Shown: piece by piece, positions 1-6,400 of the stretch
Layout: each line of letters opens with the position of its first letter
Position numbering within the stretch: the stretch's first letter is position 1
NCBI GenBank assembly: GCA_963719285.1
Contig: CAVRBO010000001.1
Location: forward strand, 1,550,001 to 1,614,000
Direction of reading: 5' to 3'
DNA: 64,000 nucleotides
DNA from: C-114 sp963719285
GTDB taxonomy: Bacteria > Chloroflexota > Limnocylindria > Limnocylindrales > CSP1-4
Made by a program: the position numbers and the translations under genes
Notes under the pieces: model-generated
Told to the model about the DNA's origin: nothing
Databases searched by the model: none
What the model saw: only the letters and a program-made list of their open reading frames with translations

Positions 1-1
1 C

Positions 2-766
2 GCCGGATCGCGCACCCTCGTGCCGGCGTGCTCGCGCAGGGCCGAGCCCGGGATGGCCGTCCAGACCGATTCCGAGCGCGTTCGCCTCAGCCGCAAGATG
101 GTCATCGAGTTCCTTGGCTCGTCCGTGGACGTCGATCTCGCCGGCCCGCGCACCCCGGACGGCGACCTGGCCCGCTACGCCACCCGGTACGGCGCCGATC
201 CGGCCCGCTACGGGGACGCGGCTCGGCCGGTTCCACCGAACGAGCGCGACGCCCGCGAGCCCGGCCACCATCACGCGCCATCCGGGGCGAACGCCGAGAC
301 CGTCGCCCAACCGGTCAAGGTCGACAATGACCTGTACGTCCGCGACTATGCCCGCTGCATCCTCTGCTACAAGTGCGTGGAGGCCTGCGGCGTGGACGCC
401 CAGAACACGTTCGCGATCGCGGTCGCCGGCCGCGGCTTCGATGCGCACATCTCGACCGAGTGGAATGTCGGCCTGCCCAATTCCGCGTGCGTGTACTGCG
501 GGAACTGCATCGGCGTCTGCCCGACCGGCGCGCTCATGTTCAAGTCCGAACACGACATGCGCGCGGCAGGCACGTGGGATCCCGACGCTCAGACGGTCAC
601 CGACACGATCTGTCCGTACTGCGGGGTGGGCTGCACGCTCTCGCTCCACGTCCAGGACAACTCGATCGTGAAGGTGACGTCGCCGCTCGACGCGTCGGTC
701 ACCGAAGGCCACCTCTGCGTCAAGGGCCGGTTCGGCTTCGAGTTCGTCCAGAACCGCGACGGCTGA
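2..766 (+). CDS. Formate dehydrogenase alpha chain, Fe-S N-terminal part (partial, lacks catalytic domain)
   Basis: The frame is already open at the window edge, so the N-terminus lies outside. It begins in the last part of a [2Fe-2S] ferredoxin domain (PACSRRAEPGM). Two 4Fe-4S motifs follow (CILCYKCVEAC and CVYCGNCIGVCP), then the Fe4S4 domain that opens molybdopterin oxidoreductases (CPYCGVGC and a later LCVKGRFG). Full-length FdhA chains continue for some 500 more residues of cofactor-binding domain; this frame stops with TGA directly after VQNRDG. No molybdopterin domain follows; the next gene is VanZ-like. Either the alpha chain is split, with the catalytic subunit encoded elsewhere (perhaps upstream), or the gene is a broken remnant. 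fdhD, which sulfurates the cofactor of formate dehydrogenases, lies 750 bases away. Identity of the Fe-S part is firm; functional status is open. Confidence 0.85.
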   Translation, partial: AGSRTLVPACSRRAEPGMAVQTDSERVRLSRKMVIEFLGSSVDVDLAGPRTPDGDLARYATRYGADPARYGDAARPVPPNERDAREPGHHHAPSGANAETVAQPVKVDNDLYVRDYARCILCYKCVEACGVDAQNTFAIAVAGRGFDAHISTEWNVGLPNSACVYCGNCIGVCPTGALMFKSEHDMRAAGTWDPDAQTVTDTICPYCGVGCTLSLHVQDNSIVKVTSPLDASVTEGHLCVKGRFGFEFVQNRDG

Positions 767-802
767 CCGCCACCGCGGCGCTGCCGCGGACGTCGCACAG
801 GC

Positions 803-1381
803 GTGGTTTCCGGCTCGGGCATCGTCGGCGGGCTCATCGCCGCGTTCGTCGTCGTCGCACTGTCGGCCCGGGATCGGCCGGGTCGGCGGATCGTGGTCGT
901 GCGCCTCCTCGCGGTCGCCCACGTCGCGGTCGTCGCGGAGCTGGCCCTGTTCCCGCTGCCCGTCGACCGCGCGCTGATCGCGGATCTGCGGGCCCGGTCG
1001 GCCGGCGTTGACGTCATGAAAGTGGACGTCAACCTCATCCCGTGGGCGACGATCGGACCGTCGATCCAGCAGCTGCTCGACGGGCGCTACGCCACCCAGG
1101 AGATCCGTGACCTGATCGGCAATCTCGGCCTGCTCATTCCGCTGGCCTGGTACGGCCCGATCCTCTGGCCGTACCTGCGCGATCTCGTCTGGTTCGCGGC
1201 CGGCGCGGTCGCCTTCTCGGTGACGATCGAACTGCTCCAGCTGGCGATCACGCTGAACCTCGGGTACAGCCACGCGACCGACATCGATGACGTCATCGTC
1301 AACGCCGGGGGCGCCCTCATCGCGTTCGTCCTGCTCTCGCCGATCCGCCGCCGGGCGGCGCGGGCGGCGACGATGCCCTAG
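803..1381 (+). CDS. VanZ-like family membrane protein
   Basis: This 192-residue protein has four to five hydrophobic segments and the VanZ-type signature: NLIPW early, then IGNLGLLIPLAWYGPIL, an acidic IELLQL segment, and DIDDVIVNAGGALIAF near the end. The prototype VanZ gives low-level teicoplanin resistance, but most family members have no known substrate, so a cell-envelope role is only a family-level guess. The GTG at 803 is an assumed start: there is neither a strong ribosome site nor a well-spaced -10 box before it. It follows the truncated formate dehydrogenase fragment by 36 bases and could share its transcript. Confidence 0.75.
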   Translation: MVSGSGIVGGLIAAFVVVALSARDRPGRRIVVVRLLAVAHVAVVAELALFPLPVDRALIADLRARSAGVDVMKVDVNLIPWATIGPSIQQLLDGRYATQEIRDLIGNLGLLIPLAWYGPILWPYLRDLVWFAAGAVAFSVTIELLQLAITLNLGYSHATDIDDVIVNAGGALIAFVLLSPIRRRAARAATMP

Positions 1382-1518
1382 CGCGCCGCGAAGCCGACCC
1401 ATGGCTCAAAGGCCTGGGTGCATGTCCAGACGCGATCCGCGGGTGCGGCAGGACCGCGGGCACGATGAGCGGGGAGATGTGCGCCAGCGGGCCGGACGGA
1501 CTCGCCCGTCGCGCAGCG

Positions 1519-2388
1519 CTAGAGCCCCGAGATGCGCTCTCGGCCCGTATAGACGTTGAACCCGTCGCCGCGCAGGAAGCCGACCAGGGTGACGCCAAGG
1601 CGCTCCGCGGCCTCGACCGCGAGGTCCGACGGGGCGGAGATCGCGGCGAGGAACGCGACGCCGGCCACGGCCGCCTTCTGGACGATCTCGAAGCTCACCC
1701 GGCCGGACACCAGGAGCACCCGGTCGTGGAGGGGCAGGCGGCCGGCGAGCAGCTCGGCGCCCACGAGCTTGTCGAGCGCGTTGTGGCGACCGACGTCCTC
1801 GCGCAGGGTCACGAGCTCGCCGTCCGCCGTGAACAGCCCGGACGCGTGGAGGCCACCGGTCGACGCGAACGCATGCTGGGCGGCGCGGAGGCGATCCGGG
1901 AGCGCGATGAGGATCGCCCGATCCACCACGGGACGACCGGGCGGCAACGGATCGCTGCGCACGGCGATCTCGTCGATGGACGCCTTGCCGCAGATGCCGC
2001 AACTCGCCGTGGCCACGAAGTGGCGCTCGGCGATCCGGGACGCATCGAACGCGTGCCGGAGGCGGACGACGACGACGTCGTCCGGCTGGGCGAGGGCGGC
2101 CGGGTCGCCGACTTCGACATCCCCGATCTCGTCGGCGGTCTCGATCAGGCCCTCGGTCCGCAGGAAGCCCACGGCGAGCTCCGCCTCGGAGCCGGGGGTC
2201 CGCATCGTCACGGCGACCGCAACGGAGGCCTGCCCGGGCCCGGCAGCGCGGATCTCCATGGGCTCTTCGCCGGCGAGCGCGTCGGGCCGTTCCTCGATCG
2301 TCGCGCCGCGCACCGTGAGGACCTGCGCTCCCGACACGTGACGGTCGGGCAGGGTCGGCGCGAGCGTGGGGTCGTGGGGGGCCGGCAC
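1519..2388 (-). CDS. fdhD: Formate dehydrogenase accessory sulfurtransferase FdhD
   Basis: FdhD carries sulfur from a cysteine desulfurase to the molybdenum/tungsten bis-MGD cofactor, which formate dehydrogenases need for activity. The 289-residue length is normal. The catalytic CxxC is present as SCGICG near residue 130, and the family blocks FLRTEGLI, REDVGRHNALDK and SGRVSFEIVQKAA are intact. The start is GTG at 2388; it is supported by a TAGACT -10 box (2395-2400) ending six bases before the start codon, so the message should be leaderless. It is transcribed away from the PPOX gene at 2414 and towards the Fdh fragment. Its presence implies a functional formate dehydrogenase somewhere in the genome. 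Confidence 0.95.
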   Translation of the reverse strand: MPAPHDPTLAPTLPDRHVSGAQVLTVRGATIEERPDALAGEEPMEIRAAGPGQASVAVAVTMRTPGSEAELAVGFLRTEGLIETADEIGDVEVGDPAALAQPDDVVVVRLRHAFDASRIAERHFVATASCGICGKASIDEIAVRSDPLPPGRPVVDRAILIALPDRLRAAQHAFASTGGLHASGLFTADGELVTLREDVGRHNALDKLVGAELLAGRLPLHDRVLLVSGRVSFEIVQKAAVAGVAFLAAISAPSDLAVEAAERLGVTLVGFLRGDGFNVYTGRERISGL

Positions 2389-2394
2389 GCCCGC

Positions 2395-2404
2395 AGTCTA
2401 TGCT
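2395..2404. promoter_or_regulatory. Overlapping divergent -10 boxes for fdhD and the PPOX gene
   Basis: On the minus strand TAGACT (2395-2400) ends six bases before the fdhD start codon. On the plus strand TATGCT (2399-2404) ends nine bases before the ATG at 2414. The two boxes share two bases, so the two polymerases should compete. Each -35 region would lie in the other gene's first codons. Read directly from the sequence; promoter activity is inferred. Confidence 0.6.
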
Positions 2405-2413
2405 GCCGCCGCT

Positions 2414-2977
2414 ATGACCGAGCCGATCCTCTCCCCCGCTGCCCGACGCTTCCTGGCCGAAGCCCGCCGGGCGACCCTCGCGACGATCGACGACGACGGC
2501 CGTCCCCGGCTCGTGCCGATCTGCTTCGTCGTGTCGCAGGATCGGGCGACGGAGGCACCCGTCGTCCACACGCCGCTCGACGAGAAGCCCAAGCAGGTCG
2601 ACGACCCGTGGCGGCTCGCCCGCGTCCACGACATCTCGACGCGGCCGTCCGTGTCGATCCTGGTGGACCGCTGGTCCGAGGACTGGACCGAGCTGGCCTG
2701 GCTGCGGGTCCACGGCCAGGCGATCCTGCTCGAGCCCGCCGACGCCGCGGCGGCCGATGAGCGGGCGGACGCCATCGGCGCGTTGCGCGACAAATACCCG
2801 CAGTACGCCGGCCACGACCTGGGGGCACGGCCGCTCATCCGGGTCGTCCTGACGAGCGCGACGTGGTGGACCGCCCGCGACGGCTCCGGGCCGATCAGCG
2901 CCGGAGGAAGCGGGCCGAGCCGGTCGGCCGGAGGCAGTGGGTCGACGCCATCGCCTGGTGGTAGCCGCCGGCGTTGA
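2414..2977 (+). CDS. PPOX-class (F420/FMN-type) split-barrel oxidoreductase
   Basis: Small split beta-barrel flavin/F420 protein of the pyridoxamine-phosphate-oxidase class. The family block is clear: RRFLAEARRATLATIDDDGRPRLVPICF, a 'PLDEKPKQVDD' stretch and a terminal VLTSATWW, as in the TIGR03668-like F420-dependent group. The ATG at 2414 is chosen because MTEPILSPAARRF aligns with family starts and a TATGCT box lies just upstream. The true fold ends near residue 157; the last 30 residues are Gly/Ser/Pro/Arg-rich and come from reading into the convergent decarboxylase gene, which it overlaps by 83 bases. Substrate unknown. Confidence 0.8.
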   Translation: MTEPILSPAARRFLAEARRATLATIDDDGRPRLVPICFVVSQDRATEAPVVHTPLDEKPKQVDDPWRLARVHDISTRPSVSILVDRWSEDWTELAWLRVHGQAILLEPADAAAADERADAIGALRDKYPQYAGHDLGARPLIRVVLTSATWWTARDGSGPISAGGSGPSRSAGGSGSTPSPGGSRRR

Positions 2978-4133
2978 GGATCGCGACGATGTCGCCCTCC
3001 GCGACCGGTCCCATCGGGTAGTCCTCGGCGAAGATGTCGCTGCCCTCGTTGATGTGGCCCGCCACCGTCACCCGCCGCCCCGGAGGTGCGTCGGCGGCGC
3101 GGCAGACGACGATCTCCTGGGCGAACTTGTAGATGAAGTACGCAGTGTTCACGTTCCAGCCCAGGTCGAGGCCGACGAACGTCGTCCCGCCGCGCTCCTC
3201 GACGGTCACGACCTCGCCGAGCAGGAGCGCGGTGTCCTTGGCGATGTAGTCCCCGGGTTCGCTGCCTGCGACCACGTCGAGAGGCCCGAGGTGGCGCGCG
3301 ATGGTCGCGGCGTAGGCGTCCACGTCGATCGGCCGCTCGTCGCCCCGTGCCGGGACGCCCAGCCCGCCGCCCACGTTGACCTCCTCGATGGGGCACCCGC
3401 GGTCGATGCAGTGGCGGGTCATGGCTGCGGTCGCCTCCAGCGCGCGCTCGAACGCGGGCAGGTCCCCGCCGAGCCAGCCCGAACCCGCGTGGATGTGGAC
3501 CGTGTCGACCGTCAGGCCGTACCGCCCGGCGACGTCGAGTGCCTCGTCGAGCCGGTCGGCGTAGATCCCGAACTTCGTCGGCTTCCCGCCGCTGTAGGCC
3601 AGGCCCTCCGTGTAGCCCGCCCCGGCTCCCGGGTTGACCCGCAGGCCGATCCGCCGGCCGGGCGGGAGCTCCGCCGCCCGGCGCCCGACGCGCTCCACCT
3701 GGCTGACCGCGTCCAGGTTGATGTGGATCGGGTGGGCCAGCAGCACGTCGAGGTCGCGTTCGGAGACGTTGGTGCCGGTGAAGCTGATCTCCTCGGGTCG
3801 CCAGCCGTGCTCGAGGGCGTGGAGGACCTCGCCGGGCGAGCACGCGTCGATGCCGACCGCACCCGGTTCGCCTGGCCCACCGAGTGCCCGGAGCGCGGCC
3901 AGGACCTCCGGCTCGCGATTGGCCTTGAGGGCGAACCGCTGGCGGACCGGCATCCCCGCCCGGGCGAAGGCGTCGCCGAGCCGTCGGACGTTCTCGCCGA
4001 ACCGGTCGAGGTCGTAGACGAACGCGGGCGTGCCCATCTCACGGGCCATCGCCTCGGCGTCGCGGCCGGCGACCCGGAGCCGGCCGTCCACGATGTCGAG
4101 GCCCGGCCGGACCCACCAGGGGGCGGCGCTCAA
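2895..4133 (-). CDS. PLP-dependent group IV decarboxylase, diaminopimelate-decarboxylase-like
   Basis: A 412-residue alanine-racemase-fold/LysA-type enzyme. The PLP lysine is in FALKANREP near residue 70; HIHAGSG, the phosphate-binding GGGLG and EPGDY motifs are in the usual order. The usual LysA active-site 'CESGD' is replaced by NEGSDIF, so the substrate may not be meso-diaminopimelate; a related basic or acidic amino acid is possible. The start is TTG in a TTGA overlap with the stop of the upstream DUF2277 gene, indicating translational coupling. Its 3' end overlaps the PPOX gene tail on the other strand. Confidence 0.75.
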   Translation of the reverse strand: MSAAPWWVRPGLDIVDGRLRVAGRDAEAMAREMGTPAFVYDLDRFGENVRRLGDAFARAGMPVRQRFALKANREPEVLAALRALGGPGEPGAVGIDACSPGEVLHALEHGWRPEEISFTGTNVSERDLDVLLAHPIHINLDAVSQVERVGRRAAELPPGRRIGLRVNPGAGAGYTEGLAYSGGKPTKFGIYADRLDEALDVAGRYGLTVDTVHIHAGSGWLGGDLPAFERALEATAAMTRHCIDRGCPIEEVNVGGGLGVPARGDERPIDVDAYAATIARHLGPLDVVAGSEPGDYIAKDTALLLGEVVTVEERGGTTFVGLDLGWNVNTAYFIYKFAQEIVVCRAADAPPGRRVTVAGHINEGSDIFAEDYPMGPVAEGDIVAILNAGGYHQAMASTHCLRPTGSARFLRR

Positions 4134-4330
4134 CGGGTCGCGAGCGAGTCGAGCAGGCGCCGGGACGCGTCGGCGATCTCGGCCACGGCGGCGTCGAAGA
4201 CCTCGGCATTCCGTTGTGAGGGGACGCGGTAGCCGCTGACCTTGCGCACGAACTGGAGCGCGGCGGCGCGCACCTCATCGGGCGTGGCCGGCTCCTCGGC
4301 CCGTCGGAGTGTCTTGATGGATCGGCACAT
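4130..4330 (-). CDS. DUF2277 family protein
   Basis: A 66-residue protein matching the conserved small family DUF2277: it opens with MCRSIKTLRR, has the central block EVRAAALQFVRKVSGYRVPS, and ends in helical RRLLDSLATR. Function is unknown. The ATG at 4330 is preceded by a TACCGT -10 box six bases away, so it is the leaderless first gene of a two-gene unit with the PLP decarboxylase, whose start overlaps its stop by four bases. Confidence 0.85.
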   Translation of the reverse strand: MCRSIKTLRRAEEPATPDEVRAAALQFVRKVSGYRVPSQRNAEVFDAAVAEIADASRRLLDSLATR

Positions 4331-4336
4331 ACCCGC

Positions 4337-4342
4337 ACGGTA
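4337..4342 (-). promoter_or_regulatory. -10 box (TACCGT) of the DUF2277 gene
   Basis: TACCGT on the minus strand ends six bases before the ATG at 4330, the spacing seen at many starts in this window. Implies a leaderless transcript. Confidence 0.5.
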
Positions 4343-4547
4343 CGAGGTCCGAGTCCTGCCTGTCCAACGGGCCCGTGTTCAGAGGCCGGGGCGCATCGGT
4401 CCTTGTCAGATGCGCTCCGGGCGGTCACAGGACAGCGTCTCCATGGACCGGCGCGCATGGGACGACCAGGCCCAAGCACGACCAGTGGATCCAGGTCGGC
4501 CCCGGACGTGGCGAACGCTCCCCGGGAGAGCACCTGACAAGACGTAC

Positions 4548-4650
4548 GGCGCCGCGCGAGGCGGCGGGTGCGTGGCGCGAAACTCGGCGCCGCGCGAGGC
4601 GGCGGGTGAGTGGCGCGAAACGCGGCGCCGCGCGAGGCGGCGGGCGAGCA
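4548..4650 (+). repeat. 38-base tandem repeat, about 2.7 copies, each with a hairpin
   Basis: The 21-base core starting GGCGCCGCGCGAG recurs at 4548-4568, 4586-4606 and 4624-4644, exactly 38 bases apart. The 17-base linkers of copies 1 and 2 are nearly identical (GTGGCGCGAAAC inside). Each core contains CGCCGC-GCGAG-GCGGCG, a six-pair stem with a five-base loop. The array ends just before the -10 box of the downstream membrane-protein gene. Confidence 0.85.
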
Positions 4651-4652
4651 CG

Positions 4653-4658
4653 TACCCT
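4653..4658 (+). promoter_or_regulatory. -10 box (TACCCT) of the membrane-protein gene
   Basis: TACCCT followed by six bases and then GTG at 4665. This spacing selects the GTG as the start. Confidence 0.5.
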
Positions 4659-4664
4659 CAGCGG

Positions 4665-5750
4665 GTGCCACCCGAACTGCTCGTCCTCAAGGTCGTCGCG
4701 TTCGTCGTCGGCGTGCTTCTCGCGGTGCGGGCCCTCATGTCGGCGATCCGCGTGTTCGTGCTGCCGCGGGCATCGAACGAACTGATCGCCCGGCTCGTGT
4801 TCACGTACATGCGCCGGCTGTTCGAGGTCTTCATCAAGGGCAAGCCGTATGCATTCCGGGACACGGTCCTGGCGTACTTCGCGCCGATCTCGCTGATCGT
4901 GCTGCCGGCCGTGTGGCTGATCCTCGTCCTGGCCGGCTACACGGCGATCTTCTGGGCGTTCGGGGTCGAGTCCGTCAGCGACGCGTTCCGGGTCAGCGGG
5001 TCGTCGCTGCTCACCCTCGGGTTCGCGCCGTCGGCCGGCACGGCGGCGGATCTCGCCGCGTTCAGCGAGGCCGGGGTCGGCCTGCTCCTCGTCGCCCTGC
5101 TCATCAGCTACCTGCCGACCATGTACGCGTCGTTCGCCCGACGCGAGCTGGTCGTGAACCTGCTCGAGGTCCGCGCGGATTCGCCGCCCTCGGCGATCGC
5201 GATGCTCCAGCGCTACCACCGCCTTGGCCGGATGGACCATCTGCACGCCCAGCTCGAGGTCTGGGAGACGTGGTTCGCCGACATCGCCGAGAGCCATACG
5301 TCCCTCGCGGCACTGGCGTTCTTCCGCTCGCCCCAGCGCGACCACTCGTGGGTCAATGCCGCCGGCGCGATCTTGGACGGAGCGGCGATGTACCGCTCCG
5401 TGGTGGACGTCCCGAAGGACATCCAGGCCGACCTGACGATCCGCGCCGGCTACCTCGCCCTGCGTCGGATCGCCGACTTCTTCCGGATCCCGTTCGAGCG
5501 CGAACCCGGTCCGGACACGCCGTGCAGCATCTCCGAGGAGGACTTCGGGATCGCGTGCGACGAACTGGCCGCGTCCGGCGTCCCGCTCCGGGCGGACCGG
5601 TCCCAGGCCTGGCGCGACTTCCGTGGCTGGCGGATCAACTACGACCAGACCCTGCTCACCCTCGCCCGTCTGACGATGGCCCCACCGGCCCGCTGGAACG
5701 GCCGGCCCTGGGAGGTCATCGAGCCCGTGAACTCGGCGCGAACGCGCTAG
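4665..5750 (+). CDS. Integral membrane protein, possible two-TM ion-channel type
   Basis: A 361-residue protein with a hydrophobic N-terminal helix (about 6-25), two to three further helices between residues 60 and 165, and a short re-entrant-like stretch SSLLTLGFAPSAG between helices that resembles a degenerate potassium-channel pore (T-x-G-F instead of TVGYG). The C-terminal 200 residues are soluble and helical, with blocks such as FRSPQRDHSWVNAAGAILDGAAMYRS. Similar proteins occur in high-GC soil bacteria without assigned function. The GTG start at 4665 is fixed by the TACCCT -10 box six bases upstream; the frame stays open further upstream only through the repeat array. Confidence 0.6.
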   Translation: MPPELLVLKVVAFVVGVLLAVRALMSAIRVFVLPRASNELIARLVFTYMRRLFEVFIKGKPYAFRDTVLAYFAPISLIVLPAVWLILVLAGYTAIFWAFGVESVSDAFRVSGSSLLTLGFAPSAGTAADLAAFSEAGVGLLLVALLISYLPTMYASFARRELVVNLLEVRADSPPSAIAMLQRYHRLGRMDHLHAQLEVWETWFADIAESHTSLAALAFFRSPQRDHSWVNAAGAILDGAAMYRSVVDVPKDIQADLTIRAGYLALRRIADFFRIPFEREPGPDTPCSISEEDFGIACDELAASGVPLRADRSQAWRDFRGWRINYDQTLLTLARLTMAPPARWNGRPWEVIEPVNSARTR

Positions 5751-5774
5751 TCGGGACGGCGGCCCGCGGGCTGA

Positions 5775-5797
5775 CTCGGCTGGCGAGCTCAGCCGAG
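5775..5797. terminator. Hairpin between convergent genes
   Basis: CTCGGCT (5775-5781) and AGCCGAG (5791-5797) form a seven-pair stem with a nine-base loop between the stop of the membrane-protein gene and the end of the YdeI-like gene, overlapping the latter's last codons. No T-run follows, so it is only a candidate bidirectional terminator. Confidence 0.3.
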
Positions 5798-6370
5798 GGC
5801 GCGCTCGTTGCGCGCGGCGGCCTCGGCGATGTCGGCCACCCGTGCCGCTCGCGTCTCCGGCCGTCGGGCGAACGCGACCCGCGCGAGCATCTGCTTGCGC
5901 GCCGACGGCGGGAACGCCGCGAAGTTGACGGCCGCCGGTGGACGAGCCTCGAGGGCCGTGGCGAGGTCCGGCGGGACCTCCAGCCGCTCGACCGTATCGA
6001 GGATCTCCCACGACCCATTCGCCTTCGCCTGGTCGATCGCGGCGAGGCCGGCCGGCGCCATCCGGCCGGCGGCGATGAGTCGAGCGACGCGCGCCTTGTT
6101 CGTGGCGGCCCAGGCGCTGCGTGCCTTGCGCCGGGCGAAGTAGAGCTTGCCCCGTTCGTCGTCGATCCGGCCGCCCGTGCTGTCGACCCAGCCGAAGCAC
6201 AGGGCCTCCTCCACCGCCGCCTCGTAGTCCAGGTCGACCATCCGGCCCGAGCTCGGTCGCCAGGTCACGAGCCAGGCGCCGTCCGCGGTCGCGTGGTTCT
6301 TCTCCAGCCAGGCGCGCCAGGCGGCCCGATCGTCGGCATGGACCTGCGGAGCCGTGTCGAGCGCGGACAT
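5789..6370 (-). CDS. YdeI/OmpD-associated-like protein
   Basis: A 193-residue protein with the YdeI/OmdA family layout: WRAWLEKNH near the start, EEALCFGWVDSTGGRIDD around residues 55-70, FARRKARSAWAATNK, and the C-terminal helix FAAFPPSARKQML. The family is linked in the literature to peptide or bacteriocin resistance, but the biochemical role is unclear. Start ATG at 6370 is preceded by TAGACT six bases away (6377-6382). It diverges from the tryptophanase gene with only 30 bases between start codons. Confidence 0.8.
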   Translation of the reverse strand: MSALDTAPQVHADDRAAWRAWLEKNHATADGAWLVTWRPSSGRMVDLDYEAAVEEALCFGWVDSTGGRIDDERGKLYFARRKARSAWAATNKARVARLIAAGRMAPAGLAAIDQAKANGSWEILDTVERLEVPPDLATALEARPPAAVNFAAFPPSARKQMLARVAFARRPETRAARVADIAEAAARNERALG

Positions 6371-6376
6371 GGACGG

Positions 6377-6394
6377 AGTCTAGCCGCGTATGCT
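6377..6394. promoter_or_regulatory. Back-to-back -10 boxes for the YdeI-like gene and tryptophanase
   Basis: Minus strand: TAGACT at 6377-6382, six bases before the ATG at 6370. Plus strand: TATGCT at 6389-6394, six bases before the ATG at 6401. The -35 regions must fall inside the opposite gene's coding start, so both promoters occupy the same DNA face and cannot easily fire together. Confidence 0.55.
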
Positions 6395-6400
6395 CGGCGG

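Larger units (their letters stand above)
4331..4664. other. Divergent intergenic region with two promoters and tandem repeats
   Basis: No gene is supported here. It holds the DUF2277 -10 box (4337-4342, minus strand), about 200 bases without recognisable features, the 38-base tandem hairpin repeats, and the -10 box of the membrane-protein gene (4653-4658). Open frames across it are arginine-rich artefacts of the repeat. Confidence 0.6.

Noticed and set aside
764..766. TGA after the Fdh Fe-S domains as a selenocysteine codon
   Set aside because: In selenoprotein formate dehydrogenases the Sec lies over 100 residues further on, and reading through gives no molybdopterin-domain sequence.
4548..4650. 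CRISPR array
   Set aside because: The units are contiguous 38-base tandem copies; the segments between cores are nearly the same and are not spacers. No cas genes are present.
4610..6400. Upstream extension of the tryptophanase frame to 4610
   Set aside because: The frame is open but runs antisense through the YdeI-like gene and out of frame through the channel-like gene; protein character begins at 6401, where a -10 box also sits.
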